From: a virus
Length of the DNA stretch: 38,287 bases
Reading direction: 5' to 3' (one strand)
IMG/VR virus record: IMGVR_UViG_3300047462_000737
Span: 1 to 38,287 of that record
The notes beneath the pieces were generated by a model. It did no database searches. It was given only the letters and a program-made list of their open reading frames with translations, and was not told the origin of the DNA. Below, piece after piece: positions 22,924 through 30,726 of this stretch. How positions within the stretch are numbered: position 1 is the first letter of the stretch; each line of letters starts with the position of its first letter. The position numbers were made by a program, and so were the translations under genes.

Positions 22924-25900
22924 TTAAGTACAGCGGTAAAACGCCTCGAAGATGAAGCCATAGTTCGTCGCGGTGTAATTAGCCAGACCTGACAAGGCAA
23001 AAGCGAAGTATGGACCGCTAGGCAGCGTGAAGCCGCATCCGGGGGCATACACAGAACTGACGCCGATGATCAGTGAGGCGACTGAGGGGTTTCCGACCGG
23101 CGTCACAGGGCAACTAACATAGACATAATTGGAAACTGTTCCTGCAACGGTCAAGTTGCCGTACAACTTGACGAACACCCACGGGCCGATGCGAATGTAT
23201 TGCGCGTCAGTGAAAGTCACAGCGGAGGTGGTCATGGAGCCCGACGCGGTGACTGTCGGCGTGTATGTCAGCCATCCGCCGAGGGTTCCGGTGATTGCTG
23301 CTGACGACGCTAGACCAGCGGCGGAGATGCCACCGGATGCGGTGAGCGCCGCTACTGTCTGAGTAGTTCCGGTGAACGTGTTGCTGGCCGCGAGAAGGGC
23401 GTATCCGGTGGAATCATCGACTCCGCCGACGCCGGTGGAGACGCCGGTGCCATTGACCGCTACGGTCAAGGCTGACTGGACGGTTATGATTTGCCGCCAG
23501 ACGGGAGTCGATGACATGGCGTCGTACTCCAGAGCGATGTTGCTGTTAGCCGCCAGGGTGATGCTGGCGTTGTTTGATCCGGCGTTATAGATGTTCGTGC
23601 CGTTGCCGGAGATAACGCAGGAAGATGTGGTGACGTTGTTCAGTAGTAGTTGCTGTCCGGCCATCGGCGATGCCGGTAACGTCTCTGTCGTTACTCCGTT
23701 CAGCACTAACGTGTAATCGCTGCTTGTCGCGGTGTCGGTGGACGTTGTTACTACGCGGACGTGGCCATTTTGTCCGGCACCGAATGTCTGAATGCCGGTG
23801 AAGGTGTTCGCGGCGAGTGACGCGGCACCTAATGATGTCAATGCGGCGGACGCTGTAGAAGCATTCGTGCCGCCGCGTGAGATTGGAAGGACGCCGGTCC
23901 ATCCGAGCGTGAGCGCCTGACCGGAGATGGTGCCGGTGATGTTGGTGTCGTTGACGACTGATTCTACGGTGGTGGAGGGCAAGTCCGCCGCTACAAGTGA
24001 ACGTAAAGACGCGGTGCCTGTCGAGCCTGATGGGGTGGCGAGTACCTGATTAGCCGAGCCGGACGGCGAAGGCCCTGTAGCTCCTGTCGGTCCGGTTGAT
24101 CCCGTAGGCCCTGTTGCCCCGGTCGCACCGGCAGCCCCGGATGTTCCGGTGGCTCCCGTGGCTCCAGCCGGGCCGGTGGAACCGGTTGGGCCCGTGGCAC
24201 CTACAGCCCCTTGCGGTATGCCGAAATTGAAAGTAGCAGCGGATGAGGTGCCGCTGTTGCTGACTGTCGCCGAGGAGCCAGCCGCTAACGTGGATGTCGT
24301 TCCTACGGCAATCGTGGCCGCTGAACCGCTTGCTCCGGTTGCGCCGGTAGTCCCCGCCGTGCCACTGGCTCCGGTCGGACCGGTAGGCCCGGTTGGACCT
24401 GTAGGGCCTGTCGCCCCCGTAGCCCCAACACTACCCGATGAGCCGCTAGAACCGGTAGCTCCGGTAGCTCCGGTAGCTCCTGTAGCGCCCACCTGGGCGA
24501 GGAGTTGCCAATAACCCGAACCGGTGGAGGGTGCCTGACCTGTGCCGTTAGCTATTGCTATCCATGAGGAGCCGTTATAGGAAACCGCGTTTGTGGTGAC
24601 GTAGGCGGTTGAACTGCTCCATGGCCCTAACCAGATGACGCCGGTGGCTCCAATAGACGCGAGGAGTGACCAATAGGAAGGGCTTGATGAAGGCTGTTGG
24701 CCGGTGTTGCCCACGAGACAGTAATAAGCCGAGCCGTTGTAGAGGACAGCCTGTGTAGCTGTGTATGTAGTGGAGCTACTATATGCATCCTGCCATGAAA
24801 GTCCGGCGGCCCCGATCGAGGCGAGGAGAGACCAATACGAAGGACTGGAGGCCGGGTTCTGACCTGTGTTTCCGACCAGACAGATATAGGCGGAGCCGTT
24901 ATACTGAACCGCCTGGTTCGCGGTGTATGCGGTGCTGAAGCTATAAGTGCCCTGCCAGGAAATGCTTGTGCCTTGAGGACCGGTAGCCCCAGTCGGACCT
25001 GTGGGGCCGGTGCTTCCGGTCGGCCCTGTGGCCCCGGTGGTGCCTGATCCGGTTGCCCCGGTCGAACCGGTTGGGCCTGTAGGGCCGGTGGCCCCGATGG
25101 AACCAGCGGCACCAGCAGTTCCAGTGCTGCCAGTTGGCCCGGTCGGACCAGCGGGACCCGTAGGTCCGGTGATTCCTTGGATGCCTTGGGCACCTGTCGC
25201 ACCTGCTGAGCCTGTCGCCCCGGTGACTCCTTGGGCTCCAGTCGGGCCGGTAATACCTTGGATACCTTGAGGGCCGGTTGCCCCGGTGGCTCCGGTTGGC
25301 CCTGTGATGCTCGATCCTGTCGCCCCGGTAGATCCAGTTGCTCCGGCGACTCCTTGCGGTCCTGTCGGCCCAGTAGGTCCGGTCGGTCCAGTGGGTCCTG
25401 TGGGTCCTGTGGCCCCAGAACCGCTACCAGAACCAGACGGGCCGGTGGGTCCAGTTGCTCCGGTTGGGCCTTGAGGTCCGGTCGGCCCGGTAGGGCCGGT
25501 TATGGATGAGCCTGATGGTCCGGTGGCTCCAGTAGCTCCGGTCGAGCCTGTTGGCCCTGTGGGGCCTTGAGCACCGGTGCTTCCCGTGGCACCTGTTATG
25601 CCCTGAATTCCTTGCGGGCCAGTTGGGCCTGTTGAGCCTGTCGGGCCGGTGCTTCCGGTTGGCCCGGTTGTGCCTACTCTGGTTGCTCCTGTGGCACCGA
25701 CCGGACCTGCGGAACCGGTTGGACCGGCGATACCTTGAGGGCCTGTAGGCCCTGTGTTTCCGGTAGGCCCAGTGCTGCCCGCCGATGTGCTCTGGGTCCA
25801 GTAGAGGGGGTTGGTGTCCGGTTCTTTGTTTGAACCCGCTCCAACGGCGAGATAGCTTGATCCGTTGTAGAGGACAACGTCATAGACGTTGTAAGTTGTG

Positions 25901-26511
25901 ATCGAACTCCAGGCTCCTCGGAAGTTGAAGCCTTGACCTTGTGAACCGGCTGCACCTTGAGGCCCTGTGGCCCCAATTGCTCCGGCTGGACCCGTGGGTC
26001 CGGTTATTCCGTTGGTCCCCGCTGGTCCTGTGTTGCCGACGCTGGCGAGTAGAGACCAGTAGCTAGACGAACTGGATGGGGTCTGATTGGTGGAGGAGGC
26101 TATCGCAATCCATGAGCTACCGCCATATGACACAACGTCATTTGGCGTGTATGCCTGAGTGGAAGACCATGCGGATAACCAGGTGAACGGCGTGAGAAGA
26201 CCGCTGGAGCCGAGGCTCAGATCTTGAGCGATGTACGGGTGAGTAAGTGCCGATCCATACGCCTGGATTGTGTAGGTACCGGCAGCGGCATAGAAAGAGA
26301 TTGTGCCCGTTCCGTCTGGCGTGAACGGGTTTGATAACGGCGTGATTCCCGCTGGGTCTTGGTAGATGGAAGCTAGAGGAGATCCGGGATACAATGACAA
26401 TCCGGTGGCGGGTATGCCTATGGCCGCTTGCACGAGGACGGCGACGTTGACGTTGACTATGGGCCGTCCGAATGAGTCGGTGAATGACTCGCTGAACTTG
26501 TAGAGGGACAT
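22924..26511 (-). CDS. Collagen-like tail fibre with five CBM-like modules
   Basis: 1195 aa. Residues 1-105 are a tail-attachment-type domain ([31 protein letters not shown]). Long Gly-x-y tracts, mostly GPT and GAT triplets, run at about 158-190, 246-510, 676-715 and 760-815 and should form collagen-like triple helices. Between them lie five copies of a 48-residue module resembling the CBM5/12 chitin-binding fold (for example [20 protein letters not shown] ending SYWSLLA), at about 109, 195, 517, 572 and 625. A C-terminal domain of about 380 residues ends with the [13 protein letters not shown] module shared with the next gene. The protein is probably a long trimeric host-recognition fibre. 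Repeat-rich coding DNA here makes large mirror ORFs on the + strand, which are not genes. The ATG follows the previous stop directly. Confidence 0.85.
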   Translation of the reverse strand: MSLYKFSESFTDSFGRPIVNVNVAVLVQAAIGIPATGLSLYPGSPLASIYQDPAGITPLSNPFTPDGTGTISFYAAAGTYTIQAYGSALTHPYIAQDLSLGSSGLLTPFTWLSAWSSTQAYTPNDVVSYGGSSWIAIASSTNQTPSSSSSYWSLLASVGNTGPAGTNGITGPTGPAGAIGATGPQGAAGSQGQGFNFRGAWSSITTYNVYDVVLYNGSSYLAVGAGSNKEPDTNPLYWTQSTSAGSTGPTGNTGPTGPQGIAGPTGSAGPVGATGATRVGTTGPTGSTGPTGSTGPTGPQGIQGITGATGSTGAQGPTGPTGSTGATGATGPSGSSITGPTGPTGPQGPTGATGPTGPSGSGSGSGATGPTGPTGPTGPTGPTGPQGVAGATGSTGATGSSITGPTGATGATGPQGIQGITGPTGAQGVTGATGSAGATGAQGIQGITGPTGPAGPTGPTGSTGTAGAAGSIGATGPTGPTGSTGATGSGTTGATGPTGSTGPTGPTGATGPQGTSISWQGTYSFSTAYTANQAVQYNGSAYICLVGNTGQNPASSPSYWSLLASIGAAGLSWQDAYSSSTTYTATQAVLYNGSAYYCLVGNTGQQPSSSPSYWSLLASIGATGVIWLGPWSSSTAYVTTNAVSYNGSSWIAIANGTGQAPSTGSGYWQLLAQVGATGATGATGATGSSGSSGSVGATGATGPTGPTGPTGPTGASGTAGTTGATGASGSAATIAVGTTSTLAAGSSATVSNSGTSSAATFNFGIPQGAVGATGPTGSTGPAGATGATGTSGAAGATGATGPTGSTGPTGATGPSPSGSANQVLATPSGSTGTASLRSLVAADLPSTTVESVVNDTNITGTISGQALTLGWTGVLPISRGGTNASTASAALTSLGAASLAANTFTGIQTFGAGQNGHVRVVTTSTDTATSSDYTLVLNGVTTETLPASPMAGQQLLLNNVTTSSCVISGNGTNIYNAGSNNASITLAANSNIALEYDAMSSTPVWRQIITVQSALTVAVNGTGVSTGVGGVDDSTGYALLAASNTFTGTTQTVAALTASGGISAAGLASSAAITGTLGGWLTYTPTVTASGSMTTSAVTFTDAQYIRIGPWVFVKLYGNLTVAGTVSNYVYVSCPVTPVGNPSVASLIIGVSSVYAPGCGFTLPSGPYFAFALSGLANYTATNYGFIFEAFYRCT

Positions 26512-26769
26512 TTAGTTTGGGCTCCTGCGGCGTCGGCGGGTCTGGCGGGACGGAATCGGCGGTAGAACGGGTGTGGATTGGATGGAGGAGTTGAGACGGG
26601 ATAATGCCCGCTTCTGTTCCGACTCCCGAATCTCGCTGTAATTGGCATGGAGGGATTCCCGCTTGATCACTTGCGACATCTCGCGATAGGTCATGCCTAG
26701 CTGCTCCGCTGCTATGAAAGCGGGGACATCGGCACGGGCCAGAGCGGTAATTTTGTCGAGGAGCGTCAC
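26512..26769 (-). CDS. Small HTH-like basic protein
   Basis: 85 aa. Residues 17-45 (AFIAAEQLGMTYREMSQVIK) have helix-turn-helix-like spacing, and the C-terminus is very basic (SRQTRRRRRSPN). It could bind DNA as a small regulator or packaging accessory. The GTG start at 26769 is five bases after GGTCCTGAG (26775-26783). The stop touches the ATG of the long fibre gene, so it may set fibre translation by coupling. I do not recognise the family. Confidence 0.5.
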   Translation of the reverse strand: MTLLDKITALARADVPAFIAAEQLGMTYREMSQVIKRESLHANYSEIRESEQKRALSRLNSSIQSTPVLPPIPSRQTRRRRRSPN

Positions 26770-26774
26770 ATGGA

Positions 26775-26783
26775 CTCAGGACC
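26775..26783 (-). promoter_or_regulatory. Start-associated motif, copy 8
   Basis: GGTCCTGAG on the - strand, five bases (TCCAT) before the GTG at 26769. The ATG inside the spacer is followed by TGA and cannot be the start. Confidence 0.7.
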
Positions 26784-26858
26784 TTGCGGGGGCGGATGTC
26801 TCCGCTGTAGAAGTGGCGAGAGGATTGGAGCGGATTGCCGGACATTGCACCGGCGTTT

Positions 26859-26875
26859 CGATGCTGGTAGCATCG
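26859..26875 (-). terminator. Small hairpin between modification and virion blocks, weak terminator candidate
   Basis: Perfect 7-base stem CGATGCT / AGCATCG with a 3-base loop, 27 bases after the stop of the Mom-like gene. There is no T run on the - strand, so factor-independent termination is doubtful. The rest of 26784-26901 holds no gene. Confidence 0.35.
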
Positions 26876-26901
26876 TGGCTTCCTGTTTAGCCGATCTCCG
26901 C

Positions 26902-27354
26902 TTAGTTGAGAACCCGACGCCAGCGAGTCTTTGGCGTGATGGGATGTTTATCTATCCGCTTGCGATTGGCCTGTTTCGGGCGGTCCCATGTTCCCCCGCC
27001 AGCGGGACCTTCGTTGATCCAACCGGCAGCACGGAGCGTGGTGCCAGGTTCGGTGTCCAGGATGTAGGTGATGATTGACTTGTATCCCATGGCCTTTGCT
27101 ACCTGGGCGGCTGCTGAATACAGATAGCTACAGGTGTTGGCGGTGCCATCGGTGCATAGGCGGGAGACTTCAGCGGTGAGGCCGTCATCCAGCATGCGGG
27201 CCGCTGGTCTGCCAACGATGACGACGTCAACGAGGTTATCGGCGTCGTCATAGGCACCGAGGCTGAACTTGTGGGTCTGGACCTTCTGGTGATGCCGATG
27301 TAACGCCGTTACAAAGGCGTTGGATTCACGAAGGTGAAGGGGTTTCCGGGTCAC
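26902..27354 (-). CDS. Mom-like acetyltransferase, XF1762 family (predicted DNA modification)
   Basis: 150 aa. The pattern LRESNAFVTALHRHHQKVQT, KFSLGAYDDADNLVDVVIVG, RPAARMLDDG, EVSRLCTDGTANTCSYLYSA, then AKAMGYKSIITYILDTEPGT and LRAAGW is the signature of the XF1762/Mom-like GNAT group. Known relative: phage Mu Mom, which converts adenine in DNA to a carbamoylmethyl form and shields the genome from restriction. Activity here is inferred. It directly follows a DNA methyltransferase gene (24-base gap), so the two may act on the same DNA. The GTG start at 27354 is six bases after a TGTCCTGAG motif copy; an alternative ribosome site is not seen. The basic C-terminus (RKRIDKHPITPKTRWRR) may contact DNA. 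Confidence 0.8.
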   Translation of the reverse strand: MTRKPLHLRESNAFVTALHRHHQKVQTHKFSLGAYDDADNLVDVVIVGRPAARMLDDGLTAEVSRLCTDGTANTCSYLYSAAAQVAKAMGYKSIITYILDTEPGTTLRAAGWINEGPAGGGTWDRPKQANRKRIDKHPITPKTRWRRVLN

Positions 27355-27360
27355 TACAGG

Positions 27361-27369
27361 CTCAGGACA
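27361..27369 (-). promoter_or_regulatory. Start-associated motif, copy 9
   Basis: TGTCCTGAG on the - strand (first base differs), six bases (CCTGTA) before the GTG at 27354 of the Mom-like gene. Confidence 0.65.
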
Positions 27370-27378
27370 TCGGGATCA

Positions 27379-28032
27379 TTACGGTTTGCCCGTGGATTTG
27401 GCGAATGCGATCTCAAGGCGGGAAGCCGCTATATCGCAGAGGCGTTCGTCTATCTCGATGCCGATGGCATGGCGTCCGCTGTGGACTGCGGCGATGAGGG
27501 TGCTTCCGCTTCCAGCGAAGGGGTCCAGGATCAAGTCGCCGGGTTTGTTGGCCTTGTGGATCAGGTATTCGAGCAGGGCGATGGGTTTGGGGGTCGGGCA
27601 GAAACGGTAGTCAGCTTTGACCGCTGCGAAGCGGAGAATGGCGGAGTCACGGGACCCGGACAACTTGCCAGTGTTGCGGACTTGGATAAGTTCCCAGGTG
27701 GGCTTCCAACAGGTGTTAGGATCTCCGCCTCCACCGACGTGGCCGCCTTTGGACCAGACTAGGTGCTGACGCCATCTACCGGGCCATGGACGCATCGGTG
27801 AGGCAAACGCGATGGTGGGGGCCTTCTGGTAGTGATCGAGGACCAGAGTGCCGATCTCCTGATCCTGATCGCCAGCTACGTGGTAGCTGGAGTCTGATCG
27901 TCCATGATTGGTTAGCTTGATTCCGTAAGGTGGGTCGGTAATCACGATGCTGGGGGCCGGGAGAGTGGGAAGAAGGTCGAGGATGTCGGCGTTGTAAATG
28001 GTGATGCCGGATCGGGAATAGTATGGGGTCAC
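27379..28032 (-). CDS. DNA methyltransferase, beta class (N6-adenine or N4-cytosine)
   Basis: 217 aa. Catalytic motif DPPYGIK is at 33-39 and the AdoMet-binding motif DPFAGSGST at 170-178. This order (catalytic before AdoMet site) marks the beta class of amino-methyltransferases, which modify exocyclic amino groups in a short target. About 130 residues between them form the target-recognition region, including LVWSKGGHVG and GKLSGSRDSAILRF. No restriction partner is nearby, so it is a solitary phage enzyme, probably for evading host restriction or for control of expression (inference). Start is GTG at 28032 with no clear ribosome site. The sequence just upstream (ATCCAGCCCATAGC) only partly resembles the start motif. 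Confidence 0.88.
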   Translation of the reverse strand: MTPYYSRSGITIYNADILDLLPTLPAPSIVITDPPYGIKLTNHGRSDSSYHVAGDQDQEIGTLVLDHYQKAPTIAFASPMRPWPGRWRQHLVWSKGGHVGGGGDPNTCWKPTWELIQVRNTGKLSGSRDSAILRFAAVKADYRFCPTPKPIALLEYLIHKANKPGDLILDPFAGSGSTLIAAVHSGRHAIGIEIDERLCDIAASRLEIAFAKSTGKP

Positions 28033-28063
28033 GCTATGGGCTGGATAGTCGCCGGATGCTGAA

Positions 28064-28816
28064 TTACTGGGACTCGCGGTGCCAGCGGCGTAACCGTGCT
28101 AACGCGGATGCGATCACCTGCGGGAGTCTGGCCTCGGAGACGAAGGAACGCTTAGACAGCGTCCGCATGTCCCGGATTGGCCTGGTATCCGCTGATCCTA
28201 GGCCGAGGTGCAAGGTCAGTACAAGTGCCTGCTCGGTGGATAGTGCTGCCAGTGCTTTGGTGACGTATTCGCTGGATAACATCGTCTCCAGGGAACCGTC
28301 GTCCTCGGCCTCCAGCGTGGCTAGAAGGCCGGTGTCAGCGGCGTCCGGGGTCTCAGCATCCCAGTCGGGATCAGCGGCTAGCAGCGGATCATTGACCCTG
28401 CGGTATCTGGCGTAGCTGGTGCATAGTTGCCGCTGGATGGTGGTCTTGACGTATAGCCGGTGGTGACGATGTTGTGGCTTGACCTTGAGAAGCTTTATCC
28501 GGCAGTCTTGGGCCGCGTCCTCGGCGTCCTCGCGACTGGCACCGTAGGTGCTTCGGAATCTCTCATTGACGGTCAGAAGCCATCCGTCGTACTCAGCGAT
28601 GAGTTCGGCGTCTGTTAGCGGGATGTCTGGCGGTTCGGTGGACGCGTCCTGCGGACGCGAAGGAACAGAACGGCGTCGTAGGTCCAGGCTGGTGGGGGGA
28701 ATCGCGTGGGCGTCGCCGGGACGCCGGGAATGATGCCTCTGGGCCATCGGTGGACGGATGCTGGCGGTTATTGTGGATCTCGGATTGGTAGCTGGCAGAT
28801 AGAAGCCTCCTACCAT
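28064..28816 (-). CDS. Sigma-factor-like protein
   Basis: Up to 250 aa. Residues about 70-150 resemble sigma region 2 (AELIAEYDGWLLTVNERF, REDAEDAAQDCRIKLLK, HHRLYVKTTIQRQL). Residues about 190-250 resemble region 4 (TKALAALSTEQALVLTLHLG, SEARLPQVIASALARLRRW). The linker between is acidic. The size and two-domain plan fit an ECF-like sigma factor that would redirect host RNA polymerase, perhaps to late genes (inference). The first 65 residues are Arg/Pro-rich and unlike sigma factors, so the start is uncertain: ATG at 28816 or 28747 are both possible and neither has a good ribosome site. A 21-bp tandem repeat lies just upstream. Another helix-turn-helix regulator is the main alternative. Confidence 0.6.
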   Translation of the reverse strand: MVGGFYLPATNPRSTITASIRPPMAQRHHSRRPGDAHAIPPTSLDLRRRSVPSRPQDASTEPPDIPLTDAELIAEYDGWLLTVNERFRSTYGASREDAEDAAQDCRIKLLKVKPQHRHHRLYVKTTIQRQLCTSYARYRRVNDPLLAADPDWDAETPDAADTGLLATLEAEDDGSLETMLSSEYVTKALAALSTEQALVLTLHLGLGSADTRPIRDMRTLSKRSFVSEARLPQVIASALARLRRWHRESQ

Positions 28817-28820
28817 GCGG

Positions 28821-28862
28821 TGCCGTAGTCGAGTTATCGGGTGCCGTAGTCGAGTTATCGGG
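28821..28862 (+). repeat. 21-bp perfect tandem repeat, two copies
   Basis: Two adjacent identical 21-base units beginning TGCCGTAGTCGAG and ending TTATCGGG, at 28821-28841 and 28842-28862. They lie between the sigma-like gene (-) and the serine-recombinase promoter (+), so they may be paired binding sites for a regulator or recombinase. Confidence 0.75.
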
Positions 28863-28947
28863 ATCTACATCGGAGACGTGGCGAGCTACCTCCATCTCGG
28901 ATGCGAGGACCCGGTACCATCTAAGGTGTTTCTGAAGCTTATAAGAC

Positions 28948-28976
28948 TTGTCTTAGCCTAAACGTCCGTATAGAAT
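28948..28976 (+). promoter_or_regulatory. Sigma-70-type promoter for a leaderless recombinase mRNA
   Basis: TTGTCT (28948-28953), 17-base spacer, TAGAAT (28971-28976). A start of transcription seven bases further would fall on the ATG at 28983, so the mRNA would have no leader; indeed no ribosome site precedes the ATG. The -35 box overlaps a 14-base palindrome, TAAGAC-TT-GTCTTA (28942-28955 by the sequence), a likely operator or recombinase site. Confidence 0.65.
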
Positions 28977-28982
28977 TAGCTC

Positions 28983-29621
28983 ATGGCCAGTTACATCGCA
29001 TACTATAGAGTCTCGACCGATAAACAAGGGGCCAGCGGCCTCGGATTGGAGGCTCAGAGATCGGCTGTTACTGGTTTTGTGCGGGCCGGGGAGTTAGTTG
29101 GCGAGTTCACGGAAGTCGAGTCCGGGAAACGGCACACAAACCGGCCAATGCTGGCCGCTGCTATGGCTGAGTGCCGCAAGCGTAAAGCCGTGCTGGTGAT
29201 CGCCAAACTAGACCGATTGGCCAGGAACGTCCATTTCATTTCTGGGCTCATGGAATCGGGAGTCGAGTTCACCGCTGTGGACATGCCACAGGCATCGAGA
29301 CTCACGATTCATATTCTTGCTGCCGTGGCCGAACACGAACGCGAGATGATCAGCCAGAGGACAAAGGCAGCGTTAGCCGCTGCTAAGGCGAGAGGCACTG
29401 TCTTAGGCAATCCGAGATTAGCGGAGGCCAGGATCAACGCCGTAGCAGCTACCAGAGCCACTACATCACCAGATGTGGTCCGGCTGATGGTGGAGGCCAG
29501 GAACCAAGGGGCCACGCTACGGGATATATGCAAGAAACTCAATGGCCTCGGCCTGAAAACGTCTCGCGGGTCTGTCTGGTACACCGGAACCGTGGCGTCT
29601 GAACTGAAGCGGGTGGCCTGA
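28983..29621 (+). CDS. Serine recombinase (resolvase/invertase family)
   Basis: 212 aa. YRVSTDKQ near the N-terminus gives the nucleophile Ser11. LVIAKLDRLARN, with the conserved Arg pair, and HILAAVAEHEREMISQRTKA match the resolvase catalytic core and the long E helix. The C-terminal 50 residues carry a small HTH (LRDICKKLNGLGLKTSRGSV). It cuts and rejoins DNA through a phosphoserine link, as resolvases, invertases or small integrases do. The phage also has a tyrosine integrase, so this enzyme more likely resolves dimers, inverts a segment, or regulates. It is alone on the + strand between - strand blocks with its own promoter and terminator, as expected for a moron acquired separately. No invertible segment is recognised nearby. 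Confidence 0.92.
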   Translation: MASYIAYYRVSTDKQGASGLGLEAQRSAVTGFVRAGELVGEFTEVESGKRHTNRPMLAAAMAECRKRKAVLVIAKLDRLARNVHFISGLMESGVEFTAVDMPQASRLTIHILAAVAEHEREMISQRTKAALAAAKARGTVLGNPRLAEARINAVAATRATTSPDVVRLMVEARNQGATLRDICKKLNGLGLKTSRGSVWYTGTVASELKRVA

Positions 29622-29627
29622 TTCCAG

Positions 29628-29651
29628 GCTAATCGGAAACGATTAGCTTTT
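29628..29651 (+). terminator. Intrinsic terminator of the serine recombinase gene
   Basis: Perfect 8-base stem GCTAATCG / CGATTAGC with a GAAA tetraloop, followed by TTTT. It begins seven bases after the stop codon. Confidence 0.9.
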
Positions 29652-29664
29652 CTCTGGGCCGGGT

Positions 29665-29683
29665 CGATCAGCGATGCTGATCG
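29665..29683 (-). terminator. Hairpin after the primase gene, possible terminator
   Basis: Perfect 8-base stem CGATCAGC / GCTGATCG with a 3-base loop, five bases after the primase stop on the - strand. It lacks a T run, but the recombinase terminator hairpin lies just beyond, so convergent transcription probably ends in this 66-base gap. Confidence 0.5.
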
Positions 29684-29687
29684 GGGT

Positions 29688-30725
29688 TTAATGGTGCCAA
29701 TTCTCTAGCATCCTCTTGGTTGACTTTATAATACAAAGCGGATCTATAAATTCCGTAAATACCGTCATAGTTTCATCCGGCGTGATCACGCCGCGTGGTG
29801 TTGTGGGCTGCCTATAGCTTGCCTTCCCAGTGGCCAGATATTCAAGAATCTGATCCTGTGACGAGATGCGCACCGGAGCAACCCGGCGCTCTATTCCACG
29901 GGTCAACTCATCAACCGGGAACAGGCTCAATAGCTGGCGTCGTAAGGCGTGAGCCGTGGTGCGATCCCGGAGACAGTCAGAAGGATCTTTGGCGGGACAG
30001 TTGTGGATGTCCCAGGTCTTAATGCTATGCCAGCCTTTAAACTTCTTCGCGAGGTAGCGGGCGGACTCAATGCCAGCACCATCCCGGCCTACCTGCTTCC
30101 CGGCTTCATTGTCCAGCATCAGCTCAACGGCCTTCACGCCTAAAATGCCGAGGTAATCGATGTGGGCCTCATTCAGCCTCTTGCTGCCGGAAGAGATCAC
30201 AGGCACATGGGGAGCCAGTAGCCGGACCGCGAGCACATCGAAGAACCCCTCTACGATCAGCACTCGACCGTAGATCTTAATGCTCCGCAAAACCCAGTCC
30301 GTGTCCCCGAACCAGGACGGATGACCTTCTTCCACCGGCAGACCGAGGTTGACATATTTTGTGGGTTGTCCGTTTATGCAGAAATTCCACTGGGGATAAA
30401 GCTTGTAATGCGTCAGGATCGAACGGTAATCAAGCTGAGGAAAAACGATTGAAGGTCCCAGCTTCATTTGCGTGGGGATGTAGAATACCCTTAGATCGCG
30501 TAGTATGGGGTCTAGATTCGATTCTATGAGGCGGAGGCATGGTTCCCATCCTCGGGCGGGGATAATCTTCTTAGCCGCGAGGGAGAAACGATCTCCCAAT
30601 CCCTTCGGCGTGACAAACTCATCGTAAAACTTTGTGGTCTCTGCGATGAGCCAGTGGATGTCCTTCCAGGGGCCTTTGTCCTTCCAGGACGCGCCTCGAA
30701 ATAACTCAGATGAGGAAATCGGCAT
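29688..30725 (-). CDS. TOPRIM-domain primase (DnaG-like)
   Basis: 345 aa from the ATG at 30725; a longer frame to 30857 overlaps the previous gene out of frame and is not used. The TOPRIM core reads RVLIVEGFFDVLAV (catalytic E159), then VELMLDNEAGKQ with D205, and KDPSDCL near residue 249, in the order found in DnaG-type primases. The N-terminal half contains a primase-like fold with YRSILTHYKLYPQWNFC and PTKYVNLGLP; an N-terminal zinc finger is missing. It makes RNA primers at the phage fork (family role). It is one base from the stop of the initiator-like gene, whose C-terminus does carry Cys pairs that might supply the missing zinc function. Helicase lies just upstream. Confidence 0.85.
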   Translation of the reverse strand: MPISSSELFRGASWKDKGPWKDIHWLIAETTKFYDEFVTPKGLGDRFSLAAKKIIPARGWEPCLRLIESNLDPILRDLRVFYIPTQMKLGPSIVFPQLDYRSILTHYKLYPQWNFCINGQPTKYVNLGLPVEEGHPSWFGDTDWVLRSIKIYGRVLIVEGFFDVLAVRLLAPHVPVISSGSKRLNEAHIDYLGILGVKAVELMLDNEAGKQVGRDGAGIESARYLAKKFKGWHSIKTWDIHNCPAKDPSDCLRDRTTAHALRRQLLSLFPVDELTRGIERRVAPVRISSQDQILEYLATGKASYRQPTTPRGVITPDETMTVFTEFIDPLCIIKSTKRMLENWHH

Positions 30726-30726
30726 G

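Noticed and set aside
24149-25509. Long + strand ORFs with repeated Pro-Val/Gly patterns
   Set aside because: They mirror the Gly-Pro-Thr repeats of the - strand collagen-like fibre; no start signals, and the fibre frame is clearly the real one.
24400-25780. Dense short DNA repeats that might suggest a CRISPR array
   Set aside because: The repeats are 9-base codon triplets of the collagen-like fibre without constant spacers.
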